A stretch of 64,000 nt of DNA, from assembly GCF_011764425.1 (NCBI RefSeq), contig NZ_BLPF01000001.1, forward strand, positions 3,215,001 to 3,279,000, given 5' to 3'. This document shows, one piece after another, positions 47,304 to 55,491 of the stretch. The notes beneath the pieces were generated by a model. It made no database searches and was not told the origin of the DNA. It saw only the letters and a program-made list of their open reading frames with translations. The position numbers and the translations under genes are program-made. This DNA is from Phytohabitans houttuyneae (GTDB lineage: Bacteria > Actinomycetota > Actinomycetes > Mycobacteriales > Micromonosporaceae). Position 1 is the first letter of the stretch, and each line of letters starts with the position of its first letter.

Positions 47304-48802
47304 CCGCGCTCGCGCCGCCGGGGACCCGCCGCGCCATCCGCGGCATGGCCCGGCGGGGGATGGCCGGGATGGCCGCCGCGGGGTTTGCCGGTGCGGCCGG
47401 GGTCGGCGTCACCTGGCTCGTCGCGCGGGCGCTCGGCACCGAGCAGGCCGGCGCGTTCTTCGCCGCGACCGCGGGCTTCGTGCTCGCCGGAGCGGTGGTG
47501 CGGCTGGGCACGCAGACCGGGCTCGTCTACTGGCTGGCGCGGCTGCGCATGCAGGACCGGGCGCACCTGCTCGGCTCGTGCCTGCGGATCGGGCTGGTAC
47601 CTGTCGCGGTCGCCTCGGTGGTGGTGGCCGCCGTGCTGTGGTTCACCGCGCCGGCGCCGCTCCGCTCGCTCGCCCTTTTCCTGCCGCTGGCAGCGCTCTC
47701 CGACGCCGCGCTCGCCGGCACCCGTGGGTACGGCCAGCTCCGCCCGACCTTCCTGCTGGAACGGCTGGCGCGGCCGGCCCTCCAGCTGCTGACCATCGGC
47801 GCGCTCGCTGTCGCCTCGGTCTCGACGCCCGGGCCGTACGCCGCGGCCTGGGTGGTGCCCTACCTGCCGGCCGCGCTCCTCGCCGGGTACGCGCTGCGTC
47901 GCGCCTACCTGTCCGTACCCACCCCGCACCGCCGGCCCGGACACAAGACCTACCTGGCGCTGCGCGTGCAGTTCTGGCGGTACACCGGCCCACGCTCGAT
48001 CGCCAGCGTCGCCCAGCTCGCCCTCCAGCGGGTCGACGTGCTGCTGGTCGCCACGCTCGGCGGGCTCTCGGCGGCCGCCGTCTACGCGGTGGCGGGCCGC
48101 TTCGTCGTGCTCGGCCAGCTCGCCAACCAGGGCATCTCGCAGAGCGTGCAGCCACGACTCGCCGAGGCACTGTCCATTGGGGACCGTCTCAGCGCCAACC
48201 ACCTGTACCAGACCGCCACCGGCTGGCTGGTGCTGGTGACGTGGCCGCTCTACCTGATGGTCATCACATACACACCGGTTTACCTCGGCCTGTTCGGTGA
48301 CGGGTACAGGTCCGGCGGCCCGGTCGTGGTCGTGCTCGCCAGCGCGATGCTCGTCGCGACGGGCTGCGGGATGGTCGACACGGTGCTGTCGATGGGCGGC
48401 CGTACCCGCTGGAACCTCGCCAACGTCACCGCCGCGCTCGCCCTCATGGTCGCGCTGGACCTGGCGCTGATCCCGCCGTTCGGCGTGGTCGGCGCCGCGG
48501 TGGGGCTCGCCGCCGCGGTGCTGCTCAACAACATCGTGCCGCTGGTCCAGGTCGGTCACGCGCTCGGCATACACCCCTTCGGTCCCGGAACGGTAGCCGC
48601 TGCCGCCCTGGCGATCACGTGTTTCGGCGTACTCCCGCAGGTTTTCGCGGCCATGGCCGGAACCGGCCCGGCGGCCGTGCTCACCGCGGCGGTCCTGGCC
48701 TTTGCCGCCTACGGCGCCGGGGTGTGGCGGATGCGCCAGCGCCTGGGACTCGGCTCATCGCGTTCGCTCCGCTCGCTGGTGACGCTGGGATTTGGCCGGT
48801 GA
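47300..48802 (+). CDS. Polysaccharide flippase (Wzx/MATE-like)
   Basis: 500-residue membrane protein with about 12-14 hydrophobic helices, of the oligosaccharide-lipid flippase group within the MOP superfamily. It has the conserved early stretch VARALGTEQAGAFFAATAGF and an internal VDVLLVATLGG. It should move lipid-linked repeat units to the outer face for the Wzy-like polymerase. The start GTG 47300 overlaps the sulfotransferase stop, and its stop overlaps the glycosidase gene start. Earlier in-frame codons lie inside the sulfotransferase gene. Confidence 0.9.
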   Translation: MTALAPPGTRRAIRGMARRGMAGMAAAGFAGAAGVGVTWLVARALGTEQAGAFFAATAGFVLAGAVVRLGTQTGLVYWLARLRMQDRAHLLGSCLRIGLVPVAVASVVVAAVLWFTAPAPLRSLALFLPLAALSDAALAGTRGYGQLRPTFLLERLARPALQLLTIGALAVASVSTPGPYAAAWVVPYLPAALLAGYALRRAYLSVPTPHRRPGHKTYLALRVQFWRYTGPRSIASVAQLALQRVDVLLVATLGGLSAAAVYAVAGRFVVLGQLANQGISQSVQPRLAEALSIGDRLSANHLYQTATGWLVLVTWPLYLMVITYTPVYLGLFGDGYRSGGPVVVVLASAMLVATGCGMVDTVLSMGGRTRWNLANVTAALALMVALDLALIPPFGVVGAAVGLAAAVLLNNIVPLVQVGHALGIHPFGPGTVAAAALAITCFGVLPQVFAAMAGTGPAAVLTAAVLAFAAYGAGVWRMRQRLGLGSSRSLRSLVTLGFGR

Positions 48803-49776
48803 GGCGCGCGATCCTGGCCGCGACGCTCGCGCTCGCGGCGTGTGCCGAGCCGCAGCCCGCGCCGGCGCCGCCGCCCCCGACGGTGGCAGCGACCCATGCC
48901 GGGCCGTACGACGCGGGCCCGGTGCGGCCGCCGTCCCGCGGTGCGCTCCTCGGCGCGTGGGTGAAGCCGGACAGCTACAGCCAGCCCGGACGCCTCGCGG
49001 CGGTCGAGGACCTCCAGCACGACCTGGGGCGCCGGCTGGACATCGTGAACACGTACCGGCGCTTCGAAGAGGACTTCGGCACCGAGTCGGACGAGGAGTT
49101 CATCCGGCAGGGCCTCACGATCATGCTGTCCTGGGCGTCCGGCGACACCCGCTCCATCACGACGGGCCGCCACGACGACCTGATCAGGGCACAGGCTCGG
49201 CGGGTGCGCAAGGCCCGCGTGCCGGTGCTGCTGCGCTTCCGCTGGGAGATGGACCGCCCGAACCTGCGGGCCACGATGTGGTCGGCGGAGGACTTCGTCG
49301 CCGCCTGGCGCTACGTGCGCCAGATCTTCGACGAGGAACGGGTACGCAACGCCTCGTGGGTCTGGTGCCCGACGGCCGAGGGCTTCGCCCGCGGCGAGGC
49401 GCCCGCCTTCTACCCGGGCGACGACGTGGTGGACTGGACCTGCCTCGACGTGTACGCGGGCAGCGAGCTACGCCCGATCGGCGAGCTGATGGCCCCGTTT
49501 CTGCGCTGGGCGGCCGCACGCGACAAGCCCATCATCGTCGGCGAGTTCGGCGTGGCGGGCGTGTGGGGCTCGGCGGCGAGAGCGGCCTGGCTGCGGGACG
49601 CGGCCCGCACCTTCAAGGCCAACACGCAGATCAAGGCCATCTCCTACTTCGAGTCCGACGACGACAAAGGCCCGACCGGCCACTTCCGGCTCGCGAACGA
49701 CAAGCCCGCGTTCGAGGCGTTCGTCGAACTGAGCAACGACAGCTGGTTCAACCCGGATCGTCGAGTATCTGATTAG
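48799..49776 (+). CDS. GH26-like lipoprotein glycosidase
   Basis: 325-residue lipoprotein: signal peptide with lipobox LAAC and Cys15, a short Pro-rich linker, then a TIM-barrel resembling GH26 endomannanases. Candidate catalytic residues are Glu150 in RFRWEMDRP and Glu249 in VGEFGVAG; WVWCPTAEG and DDVVDWTCLDVYAG are conserved barrel strands. It shares its fold and these motifs with the larger glycosidase at 39948-41966 but lacks the binding domain and long linker. It is the last gene of the coupled plus-strand set, so a role in trimming or releasing the polysaccharide at the cell surface is likely. A hairpin terminator follows. Confidence 0.86.
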   Translation: MRRAILAATLALAACAEPQPAPAPPPPTVAATHAGPYDAGPVRPPSRGALLGAWVKPDSYSQPGRLAAVEDLQHDLGRRLDIVNTYRRFEEDFGTESDEEFIRQGLTIMLSWASGDTRSITTGRHDDLIRAQARRVRKARVPVLLRFRWEMDRPNLRATMWSAEDFVAAWRYVRQIFDEERVRNASWVWCPTAEGFARGEAPAFYPGDDVVDWTCLDVYAGSELRPIGELMAPFLRWAAARDKPIIVGEFGVAGVWGSAARAAWLRDAARTFKANTQIKAISYFESDDDKGPTGHFRLANDKPAFEAFVELSNDSWFNPDRRVSD

Positions 49777-49815
49777 GACACTCGCGAGCGGTCCGCGACT
49801 AAATAGCCTCGTCCC

Positions 49816-49849
49816 GGTAGCCCCGCCCCGCACAGTCGGGCGGGCTACC
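49816..49849. terminator. Bidirectional terminator between convergent polysaccharide genes
   Basis: GGTAGCCCCGCCC (49816-49828) pairs with GGGCGGGCTACC (49838-49849), 12 pairs with one bulged C and a 9-nt loop. It lies 39 bp past the glycosidase stop and overlaps the stop region of the convergent WecG-like gene. Confidence 0.7.
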
Positions 49850-50636
49850 GCCGTACCGCGTTCGTCGCGAGCAGGCGCAGGGCGTACGGGGCGTCGTGGC
49901 GCAGGTAGCGGCCGGCCAGCCGGCGGGGCTCGTTGCCCAGCCGGTGGGCCCACTCCAGCCCCGACTTCTGCATCCACTCCGGCGCGCGCTCGCGGTCCCC
50001 GGCCACGAAGTTGATCGCGGCGCCGCAGCCCAGAAACCAGCTGAACGGCAGCTCCGGCCGCAGCAGCGACACGAGCCACTCCTGCTTCGGGAAGCCGACG
50101 CCGACGTAGACGAGGTCCGGCTTGGCCTCGACGACGTCGCGGAGGATCGACGCGAGCAGGTACCTGTCGTGCTCGAAGCCGTACTCCGGGCTGCGCCAGC
50201 CCGCGATGTGCAGCCCGGGACAGGCGGCTGCCAGGCGGGCCGCGGCACGGCCGGCGCCGTCCACCCAGCCCGGGTCCTCGGGCTCGCCACCGAGCAGGTA
50301 CACCGAGCGGCCGTCCAGCCCCAGCCCGGCCGACAGCGACCAGATCAGGTCCGAGCCGGTCACCCGCTCCGGCAGGGGCGTGCCGGCCAGGCGGCTGGCC
50401 CACACCAGGGGTGTGCCGTCGGCGACGACCAGCGTGGCGTCATCCAGGTACGCGCGGATCTCGGCGTCCTGGCGGGCGCGGCGCAGGATGTCGACGTTCG
50501 GGGTGACGATGCGGCCGCCCTCCCCCCGGGCCAGGGCCGCACGGACGGTCGCCACCACCTCCGACTCGGTGATGGCGTCGACGGCGATGCCGTCGAGCAC
50601 CACGCGATCGTCGAGTGTCACGGAAAGCCACCTCAT
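49845..50636 (-). CDS. WecG/TagA/CpsF family glycosyltransferase
   Basis: 263-residue GT26 enzyme that adds the second sugar to a lipid-linked acceptor, as WecG (UDP-ManNAcA) or TagA (ManNAc) do. Characteristic segments are IVTPNVDILRRA, VVADGTPLVWASRL with the family's catalytic Asp, and YVGVGFPKQEWL. It acts at the cytoplasmic membrane face. The start is ATG 50636, with a 72-bp divergent gap to the second sulfotransferase. The lipid-priming transferase that should come first is not in this window. Confidence 0.92.
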   Translation of the reverse strand: MRWLSVTLDDRVVLDGIAVDAITESEVVATVRAALARGEGGRIVTPNVDILRRARQDAEIRAYLDDATLVVADGTPLVWASRLAGTPLPERVTGSDLIWSLSAGLGLDGRSVYLLGGEPEDPGWVDGAGRAAARLAAACPGLHIAGWRSPEYGFEHDRYLLASILRDVVEAKPDLVYVGVGFPKQEWLVSLLRPELPFSWFLGCGAAINFVAGDRERAPEWMQKSGLEWAHRLGNEPRRLAGRYLRHDAPYALRLLATNAVRR

Positions 50637-50708
50637 CTAGGACTATTCGGGCCACGACATAGCGGTCCTATGGCTTGATCGTTCGTTATTAGGACAGAAC
50701 GAGCGAAG

Positions 50709-51659
50709 GTGGGGAAAGTGGCACGGGTGCTGTTTCTGGGCGGTCTGGGGCGCAGCGGGACCACGCTGGTCGAACGCCTCCTCGGTGAGCTTCCCGGGGT
50801 GTGCGCGCTGGGCGAGATCGTGCACCTGTGGCAGCGGGACGTACGCGACGACGAGCGCTGCGGATGCGGCGCCCGCTTCTCGGCCTGCGACTTCTGGGAC
50901 GCGGTCGGCGAGCGGGCGTTCGGCGGCTGGCACCAGGTGGACGTGTACCGCGTGCTCGCCCTCCAGCACGCCGTCGAGCGCACCCGCTACATCCCGCGGC
51001 TCGCGGCCACCCGCCTGCCCGAGGACCACGTGGCGCTGATCGAGGAGTACGCCGGCTACTACGCCGCGATCTACGAGGCCGCCGCGCTCGTCTCGGGTGC
51101 CGAGGTGGTGGTCGACTCCTCCAAGCACAGCGCGCTCGCCCACTGCCTGCGCTGGTGGCCCGGCCTCGACCTGCGGGTGGTGCACGTGGTGCGGGACGCG
51201 CGCGGCGTCGCGTACTCGTGGACAAAGACCGTTGTCCGCCCGGAGGCCGAGGTGCCGGCGGAGATGACGCGCTACTCCCCCGCGCGATCCGCCCTGCTCT
51301 GGAACGCCCACAACGCCGCGTTCGCCCTCCTCGGCCGCCGTGGCATCCCGGTCCGGCGGATCCGGTACGAGGAGTTCGTCGCCGACCCGCGCACCGGGCT
51401 GCTCGACCTCGCGGCGTTCGCCGGGTTGGACATCACGGTGGCCGACCTCAAGTTCATCGACGGCGAGGAGGCGGACCTGCGCCCCGGGCACAGCGCGGCC
51501 GGCAACCCGATGCGCTTCACGGTCGGGCGGGTGCCGCTGCGGCGGGACGACGCCTGGCGTGACGCCTTCCCGCCGGTGCAACGCCGCCTCGTCGGCACGG
51601 TCTGCGCTCCGCTGCTGCGCGCGTACGGGTACCCGCTGCGCAGCCGGAGCTTGCCGTGA
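50709..51659 (+). CDS. Sulfotransferase (exopolysaccharide cluster, second)
   Basis: 316-residue PAPS-dependent sulfotransferase, different from the one at 46425. The PAPS loop LGGLGRSGTTLVERLL (about residues 10-25) is followed by a Cys-rich insertion (RCGCGARFSACDFW) that could bind metal or be structural. The 3'-phosphate motif VVHVVRDARGVAYSW lies near residue 158. It probably modifies a second position or another sugar of the polymer. The start is GTG 50709; GTG 50718 is a close alternative because AGGTGGGG would serve as its ribosome-binding site. The stop overlaps the GT2 gene. Confidence 0.88.
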   Translation: MGKVARVLFLGGLGRSGTTLVERLLGELPGVCALGEIVHLWQRDVRDDERCGCGARFSACDFWDAVGERAFGGWHQVDVYRVLALQHAVERTRYIPRLAATRLPEDHVALIEEYAGYYAAIYEAAALVSGAEVVVDSSKHSALAHCLRWWPGLDLRVVHVVRDARGVAYSWTKTVVRPEAEVPAEMTRYSPARSALLWNAHNAAFALLGRRGIPVRRIRYEEFVADPRTGLLDLAAFAGLDITVADLKFIDGEEADLRPGHSAAGNPMRFTVGRVPLRRDDAWRDAFPPVQRRLVGTVCAPLLRAYGYPLRSRSLP

Positions 51660-52561
51660 CCCCGTCGGTCGGCGTGGTGATCCCCACCCGGGACCGCCCC
51701 GAACTGCTGCGGCGGGCGATCCAGAGCGTGCGCGAGCAGGACTACCCGGGGCCGGTGCGCATCGTCGTGGTCTTCGACCAGAGCGAGCCGGACCTGCTGC
51801 TGGCGAGCACGGCCGGCGTACCCGTGATGGTGGTGGCCAACTGGCGCACGCCCGGCCTCGCCGGCGCCCGCAACACGGGCATCCTGGCGCTCGACAGCGA
51901 CCTGGTGGCCTTCTGCGACGACGACGACCGGTGGGCGCCGCAGAAGCTGACGCGACAGGTACGCGCGCTCGGCGGCGGCGACTTCGCCACCTGCGCGATC
52001 GAGGTGGAGTTCCGCGACCGGTGCACGCCACGGCTCGCCGGCTGCGAGCAGGTCACAGTGGAGCAGCTGGCCCGGTCGCGGATGGCGATGCTGCACTCGT
52101 CGAGCTTTCTGATCCGGCGCGGCGCGCTTGTCGACTCGGGGCGGCTGGGCCTTGTCGCGGAGGACGCGCCGGGCAGCCAGAACGAGGACTGGGACCTGCT
52201 GTTCCGGGCCGCCCGCCGCGCGCCGATCGTGCACGTCGACGAACCATTGGTACGCGTGCTGTGGGGGCGCACCTCCCACTACGCGTACGAGTACGACACG
52301 AAGATCACCTCGCTGCGCTGGATGATGTCGCGGCACCCCGAGATCCACGGCTGCCCGCCCGGCGCCGCCCGCGTCTACGGGCAGCTCGCCTGCTGGTCAG
52401 CCGCGACCGGCAACCGCGGCGCCGCCTGGCGGTGGACCCGCGAGGCGGTGCGCGCCAACTGGAAGGAGCCCCGAGCCGCGATCGCTCTGGCCGCGATGAG
52501 CGGCGCGGTCAAGGTCGAAAACGTACTGGCCGCCCTCCACCGCCGCGGCCGCGGCATCTGA
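51656..52561 (+). CDS. Family 2 glycosyltransferase
   Basis: 301-residue GT-A fold transferase using a nucleotide sugar. The N-terminal SVGVVIPTRDRPELLRRAIQ and the DxD-type metal motif AFCDDDDRWAPQKL (about residues 85-98) are clear, and the acceptor-side NEDWDLLFRA near residue 180 supplies the probable catalytic acidic residue. It has no membrane helices, so it acts at the inner membrane face on the growing lipid-linked unit. The start GTG 51656 overlaps the sulfotransferase stop as GTGA, which ties sulfation and chain assembly together. It ends 32 bp before a convergent gene. Confidence 0.91.
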   Translation: MTPSVGVVIPTRDRPELLRRAIQSVREQDYPGPVRIVVVFDQSEPDLLLASTAGVPVMVVANWRTPGLAGARNTGILALDSDLVAFCDDDDRWAPQKLTRQVRALGGGDFATCAIEVEFRDRCTPRLAGCEQVTVEQLARSRMAMLHSSSFLIRRGALVDSGRLGLVAEDAPGSQNEDWDLLFRAARRAPIVHVDEPLVRVLWGRTSHYAYEYDTKITSLRWMMSRHPEIHGCPPGAARVYGQLACWSAATGNRGAAWRWTREAVRANWKEPRAAIALAAMSGAVKVENVLAALHRRGRGI

Positions 52562-52593
52562 GCGGGGCCGGGGCCGCGGGCGACACAGGTCCG

Positions 52594-53523
52594 CTACGGG
52601 AGCTGTCCGGCGCGGTCGACGATCGCGACGCGGAGCTGGGCCGACTCACGGACCACCTTCTCGCCGCGCAGCACGCGTTCGCCGAGGTACTTGTAGGTAG
52701 TGCCGTCGAAGATGAGCTCGACGCGGATGCCGTCGCGGGCCACGCCGACCGACACGCCGCGCCGCCCCGCGGCGTCGACCACGCCGTCCTTCGCGGTGAC
52801 GCCTGGCTGCCGCCCCACGACCTGGTAGAGCGCCACCTGCGACTCAGGGCGCAGGTAGTTGTCGCGGAGCAGGTCGGCGGCGGCCGTGAAGACGTCGCCG
52901 CCCGGCCGCTCCCGCAGGTACTCCTCCATCGCCGCCGCGTCCGCCGGCGCGCTGGAGCGGTCCGCGCCCGGGCCGGGTGCGCGGTCGCAGTCGATCGACC
53001 GGCCGTTCCGGCTGATCGTCCAGACGCCGCGCGGGCAGTTCGCGAGCTTGGTGGTCCACCACCCGCTCCCCGAGCCGCGCGGCTGCACGTTCAGCAGCCC
53101 TGGCCGCCGGCCGTCGGCGGAGAGCCACACCTGCCGCGTCAGCGCCGCCGACTCGCCGCCCTCACCCTCGCAGTGCCAGCCCTCCGCACCGCCGGCGCAG
53201 GTCGCCTCGACCTGGATCGACTCGACGAACACGAACTGGTCGGGCCGCACCGCCAGGCCGTGCTCGGCGGCGAGTGCGGCGCCGGCCAGCACCTCGGCGG
53301 CGGAGCGTTGCGGCGCGGTCGCCGGCTCGTCGCGCGTGCCGGTCCACGGCGCGGCGACCAGCAGCACGCCCGCGACGGCGGCCGCCAGAGCCGGCACCGC
53401 GACGACGCGCCACATCCGGCGAGAGCGGGGCGCCGGCCGGTGAGCCTCGTGGACCAGCGCGGTCCGGATCCGGTCCATGGTGTACTCGTCGGCCGGCGCG
53501 AGGTCGCCGCGCAGGTCGCGCAC
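52594..53523 (-). CDS. CU044_5270-like membrane protein, N-terminus uncertain
   Basis: About 309 residues. A short cytoplasmic head (VRDLRGDLAPADEYTMDRIR) precedes one transmembrane helix (VVAVPALAAAVAGVLLVAAP), then a long extracytoplasmic part with FVFVESIQVEATCAG and ELIFDGTTYKYLGERVL. This is the plan of the actinobacterial CU044_5270 family, which is normally encoded right after an ECF sigma factor and may act on it. Here no sigma gene is adjacent, and the usual first few residues before the VRDLR segment have no ATG; GTG 53523 is my choice, with a poor ribosome-binding site. A repeat lies just upstream, so 5' truncation is possible. Confidence 0.68.
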   Translation of the reverse strand: MRDLRGDLAPADEYTMDRIRTALVHEAHRPAPRSRRMWRVVAVPALAAAVAGVLLVAAPWTGTRDEPATAPQRSAAEVLAGAALAAEHGLAVRPDQFVFVESIQVEATCAGGAEGWHCEGEGGESAALTRQVWLSADGRRPGLLNVQPRGSGSGWWTTKLANCPRGVWTISRNGRSIDCDRAPGPGADRSSAPADAAAMEEYLRERPGGDVFTAAADLLRDNYLRPESQVALYQVVGRQPGVTAKDGVVDAAGRRGVSVGVARDGIRVELIFDGTTYKYLGERVLRGEKVVRESAQLRVAIVDRAGQLP

Positions 53524-53665
53524 GAGGCCGCAGCGACCAAGCCCCCTGGACCCCAGCCCGCGGCAGCGCGCGGCTAACGGCGCTGGTCCATTGGCGCGCC
53601 GCTGGTTCGTGGGCGCATTCGTGCGCCCAGCTTGAGAGCCACTCCCGGCAACCCCATGGGACCGG

Positions 53666-53815
53666 TCTGCCGGAGCCGGCTCTTCGGGGTGACCGCAACC
53701 GAACGCGGAGGATGAGGCCGCGGGAGCAACGGTCCAGACCACCACGGACATCGCGGTAGCCCGGAACTATCTCAATGTGGATCTGACGTTCGCACTCACC
53801 CTGACCACTAAAGGT
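53666..53815 (+). repeat. Dispersed intergenic repeat, copy B
   Basis: Begins with TCTGCCGGAGCCGGCTC, shared with copy D. It continues with GAGGCCGCGGGAGCAACGGT and ATCGCGGTAGC, then GTGGATCT, and ends with CTCACCCTGACCACTAAAGG. It fills most of the 316-bp gap between the CU044_5270-like gene and the ABC permease; the remaining 140 bp (53524-53665) show no recognisable feature. Confidence 0.8.
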
Positions 53816-53839
53816 GTCCAGCGTTTCCGGGTCACCGCA

Positions 53840-54655
53840 TTAGGCCCCGAACTTGGAGAGCTTGCCCTTCAGCCGGGCGTAGCGGAGTGCGTACAGCAGG
53901 GAGGCGAGCGCGGCCGCCACGTACACCACGTCGAGCAGCGCGGCCACCGCCAGCCCGCCCCATTCGACGCCGCCACCGGCCAGGGTCGTGCGCATCCCCT
54001 CGAACACGTGGCTCGCCGGCACCAGCGCGGCGACCGCCTGTGCCGGGCCGGGCAGCACCGACAGCGGGTAGAAGACGGCCGCGAACGGCTGGAACACGAA
54101 CACCATGATGAACGCGACGATCTGTGCGCTCTGCCCGAAGCGGATCACGGCGGCGATGGCCACCACGCCCAGCGCCCAGCCCATGACCATCAGGACCGCC
54201 ACGAAGGGCAGGAGTCCCGGGCCGATCGTGAGCAGGCCGAAGCCGTAGAAGGTGAACGCCAGCACCGACATCACGCCGATCGTCACCGTCACCTTGACCA
54301 CGCTGGCGAGCACGAGCCCGGCCACGTACTCCAGAGTGGACAGCGGCGAGACGAACACGTTGAGCAGGTTGCGGCTCCACACGTCGAAGAGGAAGCCGAA
54401 CGCGAGCTCGCCCTGCGACCGGTGCATCACCTGCCACAGCAGCACCGCGCCGAGCAGCATCGCCACCGCGATGTGCACGCGGTTCTGCTGCATGTACATC
54501 GAGACAAGGCCCCACAGCACCAGCTCGGCGGTGGGCCAGAAGGCCATGTCGACAATGCGGGGCGGGTCGCGGCGCAGCGCGAAGAAGTCGCGGCGGATCA
54601 CGCTCGCAATCCGCCGGCGCTGCGCCGCCGCCCCGTCGAGTATCAGCTCGCTCAT
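53840..54655 (-). CDS. ABC-2 type permease
   Basis: 271-residue membrane protein with six hydrophobic helices and an amphipathic N-terminal segment (RIASVIRRDFFALRRDPPRI). The loop VFVSPLSTLEYVAGLVLAS and the C-terminal FYPLSVLPGPAQAVAALVPA are typical of the ABC-2/NodJ-like export family, which often moves polysaccharides or drugs. The start is ATG 54655, overlapping the stop of the ATPase gene directly upstream, with which it forms a two-gene exporter. Its closeness to the polysaccharide genes is suggestive only. Confidence 0.9.
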   Translation of the reverse strand: MSELILDGAAAQRRRIASVIRRDFFALRRDPPRIVDMAFWPTAELVLWGLVSMYMQQNRVHIAVAMLLGAVLLWQVMHRSQGELAFGFLFDVWSRNLLNVFVSPLSTLEYVAGLVLASVVKVTVTIGVMSVLAFTFYGFGLLTIGPGLLPFVAVLMVMGWALGVVAIAAVIRFGQSAQIVAFIMVFVFQPFAAVFYPLSVLPGPAQAVAALVPASHVFEGMRTTLAGGGVEWGGLAVAALLDVVYVAAALASLLYALRYARLKGKLSKFGA

Positions 54656-55371
54656 CCCCGTGCCACCCTCAGAAAGACCGCTTCAAGGTCGTCGACCCCG
54701 TACTCCCCGGCGAGCTCCACCGCGCTGCCGGTCGCGACGATCCGGCCGCCCGACACGAAGTGGATGCGACTGCACATCCGCTCGACCTCGGGCATGTTGT
54801 GCGAGGTGATCAGCATCGCCCGCCCCGTGCGGTGCGCCTCGCGCAGCAGCAGCTCGCGGATGCGGTCGCCCACGTCGGGGTCGAGGTTGGCCGTCGGCTC
54901 GTCGAGCACGAGCAGCCCCGGCTCGTTGAGCAGCGCCTTCGCGAGCTGCACGCGGGTCTGCTGCCCGGACGACAGCTGCCCGTACCGCCGGTCGCGCAGC
55001 TCGCCGAGCTCGAGCAGCTCCATCATCTGTGCCACCTGACGGGCAGGGTGGCGCAGGCCGTACATGTGGGCGAACACGTCGAGCAGCTCGTCGACGCGCA
55101 GCACCCACGGCAGGCTCACGTAGCTGGCCGCGAAGTTGACCCGGGCCAGCGCCCAGGCGCGGTGGCGGGCCAGGTCGCGCCCGAACATCCGGATGGTGCC
55201 GGTGTCCGGCGTGGTCAGGCCGAGCACCATGTGGAGTGTGGTGGTCTTGCCGGCGCCATTGGGCCCCAGCAGACCCACGATCTCGCCCTCGCCGACGCCG
55301 AAGCTCACCCCGTCGACGGCCGTCACGGGGCCGAACCGCTTGGTCAGCGAAACAGCCTCGAGCACGGTCAT
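54652..55371 (-). CDS. ABC transporter ATP-binding protein
   Basis: 239-residue ATPase with Walker A LLGPNGAGKTTT (about residues 36-47), signature QLSSGQQTRVQLAKAL, Walker B LLVLDEPTANLDPD and switch His in ITSHNMPEVE. It starts at ATG 55371; the 12 extra upstream codons of the open frame reach into the spacer before the tandem repeat and have no ribosome-binding site. It couples with the permease at its stop. It lacks the long C-terminal extension of the 34-37 kb ATPases. Confidence 0.93.
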   Translation of the reverse strand: MTVLEAVSLTKRFGPVTAVDGVSFGVGEGEIVGLLGPNGAGKTTTLHMVLGLTTPDTGTIRMFGRDLARHRAWALARVNFAASYVSLPWVLRVDELLDVFAHMYGLRHPARQVAQMMELLELGELRDRRYGQLSSGQQTRVQLAKALLNEPGLLVLDEPTANLDPDVGDRIRELLLREAHRTGRAMLITSHNMPEVERMCSRIHFVSGGRIVATGSAVELAGEYGVDDLEAVFLRVARG

Positions 55372-55410
55372 GACATCGATGCTCCGAGGTGCGGCCCCGG
55401 CGGGCAACGT

Positions 55411-55491
55411 ATTTACGGGAGGGTCCGGCGCATTTTACGGGAGGGTCCGGCGCATTTACGGGAGGGTCCGGCGCATTTACGGGAGGATCAG
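55411..55491. repeat. 21-bp tandem repeat, about 3.8 units
   Basis: Three units of ATTTACGGGAGGGTCCGGCGC (the middle one has one extra T) plus a diverged partial fourth unit that forms the last codons and stop of the QueA-like gene. On the minus strand each unit contains CTCCCGTAAATG, so every unit repeats that gene's stop codon and its context. Confidence 0.9.

Noticed and set aside
55411-55491. Possible short CRISPR array
   Set aside because: Units are directly adjacent with no spacers and no cas genes are present; it is a simple tandem repeat.
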